A DNA stretch of 17,452 nt from an uncultured Eubacteriales bacterium. GTDB lineage: Bacteria; Bacillota; Clostridia; Eubacteriales; Anaerofustaceae. Where the stretch lies: contig CADBPP010000137.1 in NCBI GenBank assembly GCA_902796565.1, positions 1 through 17,452 of the forward strand, read 5' to 3'. A program made the translations under genes and the position numbers. Below the pieces are notes generated by a model that saw only the letters and a list, made by a program, of their open reading frames with translations, was not told where the DNA came from and did not search any database. Positions 1 through 7,011 of this stretch are shown here, piece after piece. Positions within the stretch are counted from its first letter, which is position 1. Each line of letters opens with the position of its first letter.

Positions 1-61
1 GGGAGGCGATGGCCCGGGCCTGGTCCCCGGCGTCGCCGTAGGGCGAATGAAGCTTGAACAT
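1..61 (-). CDS. uvrB: UvrB N-terminus (excinuclease ABC subunit B), partial
   Basis: Only the first 20 codons are inside the window; the gene continues past the left edge. Reading leftward from the ATG at 61-59 gives MFKLHSPYGDAGDQARAI, which matches the conserved UvrB opening (F-K-L-x-S-x-Y-x-x-x-G-D-Q-x-x-A-I). UvrB is the damage-verification helicase of nucleotide excision repair, working with UvrA and UvrC; the G-D-Q element belongs to the nucleotide-binding Q-motif region. An AAAAGGA ribosome binding site overlaps the lspA stop codon just upstream, so the two genes are probably cotranscribed. The identification rests on 20 residues only, so a different helicase cannot be fully excluded. 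Confidence 0.72.
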   Translation of the reverse strand, partial: MFKLHSPYGDAGDQARAIAS

Positions 62-75
62 TTTATATTATCCTT

Positions 76-543
76 TTACAGTTTTATATCTTTGTCGAAA
101 AGAAGGCAGCAGCAGAAGATCGTACCGCCCACCGTTATGAAGATGTCCGCCACGTTGAAGACGGCAAAGTTGATGAGAATGAAGTCGACGAAATCCACCA
201 CGTAGCCGTAGGCGAAGCGGTCGAACATGTTGCCCAGGGCTCCCCCCAGGATCATTGCCAGGGAAATGATGTAGAGCTTTTTGCCCGGGTTCTTTTTCTT
301 CTGGAAGATCATGAAGACCACCAGGAGGATGCATACCGCCACTGTGAAAAAGGCAAGGGCGCGGGTGGAACCGCTGAAGATCGAAAAGGCGGCCCCGGTG
401 TTCCTCACATAGGTCAGCTGCAGGACCCCCTTTATGATGGGTATGCTCGCTTCCCCCGCGAGATATTTCACGCACAGCATCTTCGTTATCCGGTCGAGTA
501 TCAGCGCCGAGGCGACTGTCATGATGATTCCCATAGCACACAT
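76..543 (-). CDS. lspA: Lipoprotein signal peptidase (signal peptidase II)
   Basis: LspA is the integral membrane aspartyl protease that cuts the signal peptide from diacylglyceryl-modified prolipoproteins. The 155-residue protein has normal family length and four hydrophobic segments (about 4-18, 62-80, 88-106 and 127-148). Family motifs are visible: D17-R-I-T-K, N48-T-G-A-A-F-S, the G-N105-x-x-D108-R box, V-V-D117-F and F-N-x-A-D133. D117 and D133 correspond to the catalytic aspartate pair of the family. Two starts are possible: ATG at 543 and ATG at 534 (fourth codon). An AGGAAGG stretch lies upstream and spaces acceptably to either one; I give the longer form. In Bacillus lspA sits in the divIVA-ileS-lspA-rluD region. 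Here it is transcribed divergently from that cluster and is followed by uvrB. Confidence 0.95.
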   Translation of the reverse strand: MCAMGIIMTVASALILDRITKMLCVKYLAGEASIPIIKGVLQLTYVRNTGAAFSIFSGSTRALAFFTVAVCILLVVFMIFQKKKNPGKKLYIISLAMILGGALGNMFDRFAYGYVVDFVDFILINFAVFNVADIFITVGGTIFCCCLLFDKDIKL

Positions 544-563
544 TTCCTTCCTGCAATATATGT

Positions 564-572
564 ATCATACCA
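564..572 (-). promoter_or_regulatory. Extended -10 promoter for lspA-uvrB
   Basis: On the minus strand TGG-TATGAT forms an extended -10 element (TGn followed by a 5/6 match to TATAAT). It lies about 20 bases upstream of the lspA start. No convincing -35 box stands 16-18 bases further upstream, which is tolerable for extended -10 promoters. This is inferred from the sequence alone. Confidence 0.45.
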
Positions 573-631
573 TATCCTCAGCTCTTTTTACGGAATTGTA
601 TCCTTCTTTTTCCTTGTGGACAGTTTTGGAG

Positions 632-637
632 TATAAT
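632..637 (+). promoter_or_regulatory. Probable -10 box for the 672-7000 cluster
   Basis: A perfect TATAAT lies 34 bases before the first ATG of the plus-strand cluster, in the 128-base gap shared with divergent lspA. I see no good -35 hexamer at 16-18 bases and no TGn extension, so the call rests mainly on the hexamer and its position. Confidence 0.4.
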
Positions 638-671
638 TATCTCACCATTAACGGAACCAACGGAGAGGGAT

Positions 672-2000
672 ATGGCTTCTACACGTCAGAGAAATACGAA
701 AGGATCACAGGGAAGAGCTTTTGGGGGAGGAGCCTGGGTGTTCGCCGTTTCCGCGGCGGTCCTCATTTTCCTCATCATAGGGATCATCCCCCCGAAGACA
801 GCCCTGGTGGAGCGCGAGATCCATCCCTTCACCCAGAACGCGAGGGTATATCTTTTCCTGGATGAGGAATACGCCGTGCTGCCGAAGGACGGACCGGTGG
901 ATCTGCCGGTGGAGGAGGGCACGAAGATCTCGGGGACTACCCTTCTGTCGGAGACCTACACGATCCCTGCGGCGGAATATGTGAAGACAAAGGTGGAGAT
1001 CCTGGACTTCCTCCTGTCCGACGAGACCCTGACACCGGCCAGGCTCTACAAGGACATACTGGCGGCGGACCGCCGGGCTGCGGAGTATGACGCCCTGATG
1101 AACGAAGCCATGGCGGGGGGCGACAACGCCAAGGCTTCGGAGTACGCAAGCCTCCTCGAGGAGGCCGACAGGAAGGCCTACATCATGAAAAAGGCCCTGC
1201 AGTACATCTACACCCAGCCGGACGAATTGTGGTACATGCGGGAGCGCTACCTTGCCATGAGCGGGGAGCTGCCCCTCAACGCCGACAGCCTGAACTTCTC
1301 CGTGCTGGGGTTCATAGGCTACACCATGGACGGATACGAGAGCGTCATGGAACTGGGCATGATGGACAACGTGGACGCGGGATACCTGGGGATGCTGGAT
1401 TCCTTCAAGCCCCAGAAGAAGCTCTCTTCCGACAGCTTCTTCATCAGCTCCACCTCCGGCAGCCGTGCGGTGGCGGTGGTAAGGATCCCATCCGATACCT
1501 TCGTCGCCCAGGAGAAGGAGGCCCTTCTGATGTATACGGACCTGGCCGACGGCTACGACATGGACTCCCAGGGCGGATACTTCAGTTTCATCTTCAGAAG
1601 GATGGACATCTTCACCACCTTCCCGAAGATCACCTTCGTGACGGCATCGGGCCGCTTTGTGGAGGGCAACCTCATAAAGGTCAGCGACGACGGGGAGAAC
1701 AAGCTCCTTTTCATCGGTCTCACCGCCGGGATCAAGGAGCTGAAGGCTGAGAGGATCTTCAGCGCGGAGCTGATAACCGAGGAGCACAACTGTTACGTCG
1801 TGGAGGAAAAGAGCGTCTACGAGGACGACGGGCGCTACTACGTGAACGTACCCGGCGGGGCGGGAGGGGTCTATCCCGTAAGGGTGAAGATCTACCGCGT
1901 GATCGACGGGAAGGTATACATGAAGGTCGATGAGAACGATGACCTCGCAGAGGGCATGGAGATACTTCTCAAAGGGAGGAAAAAACGTGATAGCAGATAA
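672..2000 (+). CDS. HlyD-like single-pass membrane protein of unknown function
   Basis: The protein has 442 residues: a short basic N-terminus, one clear membrane segment at about 20-40, then a large extracytoplasmic part. Residues about 55-110 are beta-rich and look like the outer halves of a lipoyl/barrel domain. Residues 120-195 are helical and charged, likely a hairpin or coiled coil. The C-terminus (about 385-435, V-Y-P-V-R-V-K-I ... L-A-E-G-M-E-I-L-L) resembles the end of HlyD-type periplasmic adaptor proteins. From memory, clostridial genomes often carry such an 'HlyD-like' gene directly before yggS-sepF. No ABC transporter or other export partner is nearby, so a link to envelope or division is an inference from position. 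The start is supported by GGAGAGG 4 bases upstream. The 3' end overlaps yggS by 14 bases, indicating translational coupling. Confidence 0.75.
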   Translation: MASTRQRNTKGSQGRAFGGGAWVFAVSAAVLIFLIIGIIPPKTALVEREIHPFTQNARVYLFLDEEYAVLPKDGPVDLPVEEGTKISGTTLLSETYTIPAAEYVKTKVEILDFLLSDETLTPARLYKDILAADRRAAEYDALMNEAMAGGDNAKASEYASLLEEADRKAYIMKKALQYIYTQPDELWYMRERYLAMSGELPLNADSLNFSVLGFIGYTMDGYESVMELGMMDNVDAGYLGMLDSFKPQKKLSSDSFFISSTSGSRAVAVVRIPSDTFVAQEKEALLMYTDLADGYDMDSQGGYFSFIFRRMDIFTTFPKITFVTASGRFVEGNLIKVSDDGENKLLFIGLTAGIKELKAERIFSAELITEEHNCYVVEEKSVYEDDGRYYVNVPGGAGGVYPVRVKIYRVIDGKVYMKVDENDDLAEGMEILLKGRKKRDSR

Positions 2001-2658
2001 TGTGAAAAGGATACTTGAGAACATAGACAGCGCGTCCCCCGCGGGCGGGGAGAAGGTCACCCTGGTGGGAGTCACCAAGACCAGGAGCGTTTCCGAGATA
2101 AACGAGCTGGTATCCTGCGGGATAACCACCCTGGGGGAGAACAGGGTGCAGGAATACCGGGAGAAGGCGGATAAGGTCGAAGGGGATCCCGTCTGGCACA
2201 TCATAGGCTCCCTGCAGACCAACAAGCTCAAGTACATCATAGGGGAGGTGGGCCTCATCCAGTCCGTGGACAGCGTGAAGCTGGCAGAGGCCATCGGTGA
2301 GATGAGCGTGAAAAGACAGGTTACGACCGACGTGCTGATGGAGGTCAACATCTCCGGAGAGGAGTCAAAGCACGGCTTCAGGGAGAGCGCCATAGAAGAA
2401 GCCCTCGAGCAGATGAGCGTGATAAAGGGCCTGTCCGTGAAGGGCCTGATGATGATGGCCCCCGCCACGGATGACAGAAGCTACCTGTGCTCGCTTTTTG
2501 AAAAAACGAGAAATATTTATGACAACCTTATGGATAGCACATCAAAATATGATAATATTACTATGTCGATACTGTCGATGGGCATGAGCAGCGATTACAT
2601 CGAAGCCGTGAAATGCGGCTCGAATATGGTGCGTATCGGCACTGCCCTCTTTATTTGA
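1987..2658 (+). CDS. yggS: YggS/PLPBP family PLP-homeostasis protein
   Basis: This is a PLP-binding protein of the YggS / YlmE / PLPBP family: a single TIM-barrel resembling the N-domain of alanine racemase, with a role in vitamin B6 and amino-acid homeostasis and no established catalytic activity. The start is GTG at 1987, chosen because GGGAGG at 1974-1979 sits 7 bases upstream; it gives 223 residues, normal for the family. A longer in-frame ATG at 1930 lies inside the previous gene without a fitting ribosome binding site. Motifs: V-T-K31-T (Schiff-base lysine), G-E-N-R-V-Q-E at 50-56, H-I-I-G-S-L-Q-T-N-K at 71-80, N-I-S-G-E-E-S-K-H-G-F at 121-131, L-S-M-G-M-S-x-D at 197-203, and the phosphate-binding R-I-G-T-A-L-F near the end. 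The gene immediately upstream of sepF is ylmE in Bacillus, so the context agrees. Confidence 0.95.
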   Translation: MIADNVKRILENIDSASPAGGEKVTLVGVTKTRSVSEINELVSCGITTLGENRVQEYREKADKVEGDPVWHIIGSLQTNKLKYIIGEVGLIQSVDSVKLAEAIGEMSVKRQVTTDVLMEVNISGEESKHGFRESAIEEALEQMSVIKGLSVKGLMMMAPATDDRSYLCSLFEKTRNIYDNLMDSTSKYDNITMSILSMGMSSDYIEAVKCGSNMVRIGTALFI

Positions 2659-2676
2659 TCCGGAGGTGGTTTTCCT

Positions 2677-3204
2677 ATGGGAGTGTTTGAAAATTTTTTG
2701 GGAAAACTTGGGTTTGAAATTGAAACAGTGGACGAGGACGGCAACGTGAAGTCGGGCGGACCCGACCGCGAAGCGGACATCGAGGATCCCCCCAGGACGA
2801 GAGAACGCTTTTTCGGCGGACGCAAAGAGCCCGAGCAGGAGCCGGAAACGAAGACGCCTCCGAAGGTCCAGAGCGTGGGGGCCGCAGGAAAGGGAGACAT
2901 TTTCGTGGTCAATCCCACCCTCAGAAGCGACGCCAAGATCATCTGCGATGAGCTCAGGCGGGGCATGACGGTGGTGGTGAACGTCGAGGGACTCGACGAA
3001 GCCGAGACCACCAGGCTCTTCGATTTCGTGCAGGGTTCCGTTTACGCCCTGGACGGACAGATCCAGCAGATCCAGCAGAATGTTATAGTCGTCGCTCCCC
3101 GTGGGATCGAGATCCAGCCTGACAGTGCGGTCAGCGAGGCAAGAAGCAGCGAAGACTACTCATACATCGACGATGACGAAGAACTGGACTACGGTTACAG
3201 ATAG
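2677..3204 (+). CDS. sepF: Cell division protein SepF
   Basis: SepF is a cytoplasmic membrane-associated division protein that binds the FtsZ C-terminus, tethers and bundles FtsZ filaments and supports septum formation. The 175-residue protein has the expected three parts: an N-terminal amphipathic membrane-targeting helix (G-V-F-E-N-F-L-G-K-L-G), a variable charged and proline-containing linker (about 20-72), and the conserved SepF core at 73-144 (F-V-V-N-P ... A-K-I-I-C-D-E-L-R-R-G-M-T-V-V-V-N-V-E-G-L-D, then D-F-V-Q-G-S-V-Y-A-L-D-G and I-V-V-A-P-R-G-I-E-I). An acidic, tyrosine-containing tail follows (about 157-175). GGAGGTGG lies 7 bases before the ATG, and the gene starts 18 bases after the yggS stop. 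A terminator-like hairpin follows before ylmH. Confidence 0.95.
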   Translation: MGVFENFLGKLGFEIETVDEDGNVKSGGPDREADIEDPPRTRERFFGGRKEPEQEPETKTPPKVQSVGAAGKGDIFVVNPTLRSDAKIICDELRRGMTVVVNVEGLDEAETTRLFDFVQGSVYALDGQIQQIQQNVIVVAPRGIEIQPDSAVSEARSSEDYSYIDDDEELDYGYR

Positions 3205-3230
3205 GGAGTTCATCAAACAGAAGAATTATC

Positions 3231-3260
3231 GACGGGGATCATTGGTCTCCGTCATTTTTT
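3231..3260 (+). terminator. Intra-operon terminator/attenuator-like hairpin between sepF and ylmH
   Basis: GACGGGGA (3231-3238) pairs with TCTCCGTC (3246-3253) as an 8-bp stem with one G-U pair and a 7-base loop. It is followed by A and six T (3255-3260). This has the form of a rho-independent terminator with a short U-tract. The AGGAGAGG ribosome binding site of ylmH begins at 3261, immediately after the U-tract. It probably reduces, rather than abolishes, read-through into ylmH-rluD-murA. Confidence 0.65.
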
Positions 3261-3270
3261 AGGAGAGGAC

Positions 3271-4020
3271 ATGGCACAGAAGGATTTTCTGTCGGAGCGA
3301 CTTGAGGAGGCCTCAAGGACCGCCTCGGAGAGAATGATAAGGATATATACGGACTTTTACGAGCCCAATCTTCAGCACATCATCGAGCGGGAGATGGGGC
3401 GCTATCCTTCCGCCGACTGCACGTTCTTCGGAGGCCATGAATACACAGAGCGGAAGATGCTCTGCGTCCATCCCAGGGGGGAAGCTCCCTCGGTCGAGGA
3501 CTACCCCATAGACTGCGTGCAGATAGACCTGCCGAAGAAGTGCGGCATTGCCCATCCCGATGTCCTGGGGGCGGTGCTTTCCCTGGGCATAGAGCGGGAC
3601 CAGACCGGGGACATCACCGTCCGCGACGGCCTTGTGCAGCTCTTCGTTTCCCGTCCCATCGGGCAGCTGGTCTCGGACGAACTGACCCGCATTGGAAAGT
3701 GGGAGGTCAGCCCCCGTCTGGCTTCAGCGGGTGAGGTGAAGGTGTACGAACCGAACTTCTCGGAGACCTCCGTCATAATCCCCTCCATGCGTATCGACGC
3801 CCTGATCCATTCGGTCTACCGTCTTTCCCGCAGCGAGGCAGCCGCCTTCGTAAAGGGGGAAAAGGTGTTCATAAACCATGAGAGCGTGACAAAGCCCGGA
3901 CGGGACGTCAGGGAAGGGGACATCGTCTCCGTGCGCTCCAAGGGGCGCTTCATAGTGGAGAGGGTCGCGGGGCAGACCAAAAAGGGAAATATCAAGATCG
4001 ACGTGAAGAAATTCTCGTAG
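3271..4020 (+). CDS. ylmH: YlmH family S4-domain RNA-binding protein
   Basis: YlmH proteins pair an N-terminal family-specific region with a C-terminal S4 RNA-binding domain. Work in Bacillus subtilis has linked YlmH to ribosome-associated quality control, with RqcP-like activity. Here the 249-residue protein shows the signature H95-P-D-V-L-G-A-V-L-S-L-G-I-E-R-D-Q-T-G-D-I at about 95-115. The S4 domain lies at about 174-235 (R-I-D-A-L ... V-Y-R-L-S-R-S-E-A ... V-K-G-E-K-V-F-I-N ... V-R-E-G-D-I-V-S-V-R-S-K-G-R), with a basic C-terminal strand. ATG follows AGGAGAGG with normal spacing. In Bacillus ylmG lies between sepF and ylmH and divIVA follows ylmH; both are absent here. Confidence 0.93.
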   Translation: MAQKDFLSERLEEASRTASERMIRIYTDFYEPNLQHIIEREMGRYPSADCTFFGGHEYTERKMLCVHPRGEAPSVEDYPIDCVQIDLPKKCGIAHPDVLGAVLSLGIERDQTGDITVRDGLVQLFVSRPIGQLVSDELTRIGKWEVSPRLASAGEVKVYEPNFSETSVIIPSMRIDALIHSVYRLSRSEAAAFVKGEKVFINHESVTKPGRDVREGDIVSVRSKGRFIVERVAGQTKKGNIKIDVKKFS

Positions 4021-4027
4021 GCATCTT

Positions 4028-4951
4028 ATGGAAAAGATAACACTTACAGTCACTTCAGCGGAATCGGGCACGCGCTGCGACAGGTTCCTGGCGGACCATG
4101 CCGAAGGCTTTTCCCGCCAGAGCCTTAAGGAGTCCTTTGACGCGGGCCTCGTGATGGTGTCGGGAAAGAGTGCGAAGCCCTCCCTTAAGCTTAAGGAGGG
4201 CGACAGGGTGGAGGCAGTTCTGCCCGAACTCACCGTACTGGACGCGAAGCCCCAGGACATACCCATAGACATAGTGTATGAGGACGATGACGTCGCGGTG
4301 GTGGACAAACCCGCGGGCATGGTGGTGCATCCCGCCGGCGGGAACCCCGACGGCACCCTGGTGAACGCCCTGATGTACCGGCTCGATTCCCTGTCGGCCA
4401 TCAACGGGGTGATACGCCCCGGCATAGTCCACAGAATAGACAAGGACACCTCGGGCCTTCTGGTGGTGGCCAAAAACGACCGCGCCCATGAGGCACTGGC
4501 GGAGCAGTTCAGGGTGCATTCCATAACCAGACGCTACACCGCCCTTTTAAACGGCCTTCTGCCGGAAAAAAGGGGCACCGTGGACGCTCCCATAGGCAGG
4601 GATCCCTCCGACCGCCTCAGATACACTGTGACTCTGAAGAATTCAAAGCGGGCAGTGACCCATTACGAAACGGCGGGGCTCTACGAGGGCTTCACCCACA
4701 TATACGTTACGCTTGAGACAGGAAGGACCCATCAGATCAGGGTCCATATGAAATACATAGGATACCCCATAATAGGGGACCCGCTGTATTCCTCCGGCAC
4801 GGCGCTGGACAGGATGTTCGACGGGCAGCTGCTGCACGCCTGCACCCTGGGATTCATCCATCCCTCCTCGGGAGAGTACATGGAGTTCGAAAGCCCGATA
4901 CCGGAAAGATTCAATATACTTCTGAAAGGAAGAGCAGACAATGGCAGATAA
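4028..4951 (+). CDS. rluD: RluA/RluD family pseudouridine synthase
   Basis: Members of this family isomerise specific uridines of large-subunit rRNA (or tRNA) to pseudouridine. The 307-residue protein has an N-terminal S4-like domain (about 15-75), followed by the catalytic domain beginning at D-I-V-Y-E-D-D-D-V-A-V-V-D-K-P-A-G-M-V-V-H-P. The catalytic motif H135-R-I-D138-K-D-T-S-G-L-L-V-V-A-K is intact, with D138 as nucleophile. The R-x-Y-x-A-L-L-N-G element and G-R-T-H-Q-I-R-V-H-M segment are also present. The gene is the positional counterpart of Bacillus ylyB; the rluD symbol is by family and the precise RNA target cannot be read from sequence. The ribosome binding site is weak (only AGG, 6 bases upstream), so translation probably depends on coupling to ylmH, 7 bases away. 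The 3' end overlaps murA by 11 bases. Confidence 0.92.
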   Translation: MEKITLTVTSAESGTRCDRFLADHAEGFSRQSLKESFDAGLVMVSGKSAKPSLKLKEGDRVEAVLPELTVLDAKPQDIPIDIVYEDDDVAVVDKPAGMVVHPAGGNPDGTLVNALMYRLDSLSAINGVIRPGIVHRIDKDTSGLLVVAKNDRAHEALAEQFRVHSITRRYTALLNGLLPEKRGTVDAPIGRDPSDRLRYTVTLKNSKRAVTHYETAGLYEGFTHIYVTLETGRTHQIRVHMKYIGYPIIGDPLYSSGTALDRMFDGQLLHACTLGFIHPSSGEYMEFESPIPERFNILLKGRADNGR

Positions 4952-6206
4952 GATAGTTATCCACGGAGGCATACCCCTTAACGGAGAAGTGTCCATAAGC
5001 GGAGCCAAGAACGCCGCTCTGGGGATCCTCCCCGCGGCCATACTGGCGGACACTCCCATGGTGATAGACAACCTGCCCGACATACAGGACGTCAACATCT
5101 ACGTCACCATGCTGGAGAAGCTCGGCGCCTCCCTCACCAGGGAAGGCGACAGGCTCACTGTGGATCCGTCAGGCATAAGATTCGAAAATGTCGACAAGAT
5201 AGTGGAGGAGGCCACGAAGCTGAGGGCTTCCTATTACATACTGGGAGCGTTCCTTTCCCGCTTCAGAAAGGGCCGACAGCCCCTTCCCGGCGGCTGCCCC
5301 ATCGGGGAAAGGCCCATCAACCTGCACATCATGGCCTTCGAGTCCCTGGGCGCCAGGGTTCAGATCACCGAGACCATGATAAGCATGGAGGCGGATGAAC
5401 TGAATGGCGCCGACATCACCTTCGATCCCGTAAGCGTCGGAGCCACCATCAACGCCATGCTGGCTTCCGTCAAGGCAAAGGGCACCACGGTGCTGCGCAA
5501 CGCCGCCAAGGAGCCCCATGTGGTGGATATCGCCAACTGCCTGAACCTCATGGGCGCCCGCATCAGCGGAGCCGGCACCGACACCATCAAGATAAAGGGA
5601 GTGGATTCCCTCAGGGGAGTCGTCTATTCCGTGGTGCCGGACCAGATCCAGGCGGGCACCTACATGATCGCCGCCGCGGCCACCTGCGGCAACATACTGG
5701 TCAGGAACATCATACCGCAGCATCTGGAATCCCTTACGGCAAAGCTCAGGGAGATGGGCAACGAGGTCACCGAATACGATGATTCCATCAGGGTCATCGG
5801 ACGAAGGCCCCTTCTTCCCGTCAATATCAAGACGATGCCCCATCCCGGTTTCCCGACGGACCTTCAGCAGCCCATGGGCGTACTGATGTGCCTCGCCGAG
5901 GGACAGTCCCGCATCACCGAGAGCATCTTCGAGAAGCGCTTCGAATACGTGGGACAGCTTGTCAAAATGGGCGCCGACGCCCATCTCAGGACCGAGAACG
6001 TGGCGGTCTTCAACGGCGTGGATCACCTTGAGGGCGCCGTCATCGAAGCCACCGACCTCAGGGCCGGAGCCGCGATGGTGATAGCGGGCCTTGCCGCGAT
6101 GGGCACCACCGAGGTACTGAACCTGGAACACATCGAAAGGGGCTATGTCGACCTGGTGGAGAATTTCAGGGCTCTCGGCGCCGACATCGCCAGGGTATCC
6201 GGCTGA
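4941..6206 (+). CDS. murA: UDP-N-acetylglucosamine 1-carboxyvinyltransferase (MurA)
   Basis: MurA transfers enolpyruvate from PEP to UDP-GlcNAc, the first committed step of peptidoglycan precursor synthesis in the cytoplasm. At 421 residues the protein has normal length. The N-terminal G-x-V-x-I-S-G-A-K23-N24-A-A-L carries the conserved Lys/Asn pair. The active-site loop is P-G-G-C119-P-I-G-E-R-P-I-N-L-H, with the PEP-binding and fosfomycin-reactive cysteine retained rather than the resistant aspartate variant. The P-T-D-L-Q-Q-P-M segment carries the catalytic Asp. The loop just before the cysteine (R-F-R-K-G-R-Q-P-L) is somewhat unlike the more usual hydrophobic version. The start lies inside the end of rluD behind AAAGGA. 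The stop overlaps the next start (TGATG), so expression should be coupled along the operon. Confidence 0.97.
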   Translation: MADKIVIHGGIPLNGEVSISGAKNAALGILPAAILADTPMVIDNLPDIQDVNIYVTMLEKLGASLTREGDRLTVDPSGIRFENVDKIVEEATKLRASYYILGAFLSRFRKGRQPLPGGCPIGERPINLHIMAFESLGARVQITETMISMEADELNGADITFDPVSVGATINAMLASVKAKGTTVLRNAAKEPHVVDIANCLNLMGARISGAGTDTIKIKGVDSLRGVVYSVVPDQIQAGTYMIAAAATCGNILVRNIIPQHLESLTAKLREMGNEVTEYDDSIRVIGRRPLLPVNIKTMPHPGFPTDLQQPMGVLMCLAEGQSRITESIFEKRFEYVGQLVKMGADAHLRTENVAVFNGVDHLEGAVIEATDLRAGAAMVIAGLAAMGTTEVLNLEHIERGYVDLVENFRALGADIARVSG

Positions 6207-7000
6207 TGATAAGGCTGACACCGCTGTTTTCAGGCTCCTCCGGGAACTGTATCCTGGTGGAATCCGACGGGCTAAGGCTCCTGGTGGACGCGGGAGGCAC
6301 CGCGAAGAAGATATCCTCCTGCCTGTCGGAACTGGGGCTTTCCCTTTCCGACATCTCCGGGATCTTCGTGACCCATGAACATACGGATCACGTTTCCGGC
6401 CTCGGGGTCATCGGCCGCAGGGCAAAGATCCCCGTATATATGAACGAAGCCACCTGGAAGGCTGTGGAGCGCATGAAGGGCGCCCCGGCGGAAAGCCTGG
6501 TGAGGATATTTGCCACCGGGGGACCGGTGGCTTTTCATGATGCCCTGATGGTGGGGAGCTTTCATACCTCCCATGACGCCGCGGAGAGCGTGGGATTCGT
6601 TTTCTCCGACGGGCGAACGAAGGCGGGGGTCTCCACGGACACGGGGATCATGACAGACGAGGCCATGGAGGAGCTCACGGGCTGTTCGGGCATCCTGATA
6701 GAAGCGAACCACGACGTGGAGATGCTCCGCTGCGGAAGCTATCCGCCGCCGCTGAAGTACCGGATACTTTCCGAGAAGGGACACCTTTCCAACGACGACT
6801 GCGGCGCCGCCCTGAGAAGGCTCGTGTCCTCCGGCTGCAGCCGGGTGATCCTCGGACATCTCTCAAGGGAGAACAACATGCCCCTCACCGCCCTGAACAC
6901 GGTGTGCGGCTCCCTGACGGACGCGGGCATAAAAAGAAATGCCGACTACCTGATAAATGTGGCCAGGCGTGACGGCATTACTGACGGTTTTGAGGTCTGA
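6206..7000 (+). CDS. yycJ: YycJ/WalJ-type metallo-beta-lactamase-fold hydrolase
   Basis: This 264-residue soluble metallo-beta-lactamase-fold protein matches the YycJ (WalJ) family: opening L-F-S-G-S-S-G-N-C-I-L-V, then D-A-G, and the metal-binding T-H57-E-H59-T-D61-H62. Further family positions are H120-T-S-H-D, S-T-D-T-G at 143-147, E-A-N-H-D at 166-170 and L-G-H-L-S-R-E-N-N at 216-224. All expected metal ligands are present, so it is probably an active two-metal hydrolase. In Bacillus this family is encoded with the WalRK envelope-stress kinases and has been linked to coordination of DNA replication with cell-wall metabolism; an exonuclease-like role has been proposed. Here it follows murA with a 1-base stop/start overlap instead of lying beside walRK. 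It has no strong ribosome binding site of its own. Confidence 0.9.
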   Translation: MIRLTPLFSGSSGNCILVESDGLRLLVDAGGTAKKISSCLSELGLSLSDISGIFVTHEHTDHVSGLGVIGRRAKIPVYMNEATWKAVERMKGAPAESLVRIFATGGPVAFHDALMVGSFHTSHDAAESVGFVFSDGRTKAGVSTDTGIMTDEAMEELTGCSGILIEANHDVEMLRCGSYPPPLKYRILSEKGHLSNDDCGAALRRLVSSGCSRVILGHLSRENNMPLTALNTVCGSLTDAGIKRNADYLINVARRDGITDGFEV

Positions 7001-7011
7001 TCGCTTTCGTG

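Noticed and set aside
614..622. DnaA-box-like TTGTGGACA in the lspA/HlyD-like gap
   Set aside because: It has only a partial match to the TTATNCACA consensus on either strand and is a single copy, with no origin-type genes around it.
1930..1986. Upstream ATG for yggS giving 19 more residues
   Set aside because: The GTG at 1987 has an ideal GGGAGG at 7-base spacing and gives the normal family length; the extension lies within the preceding gene and has no family similarity.
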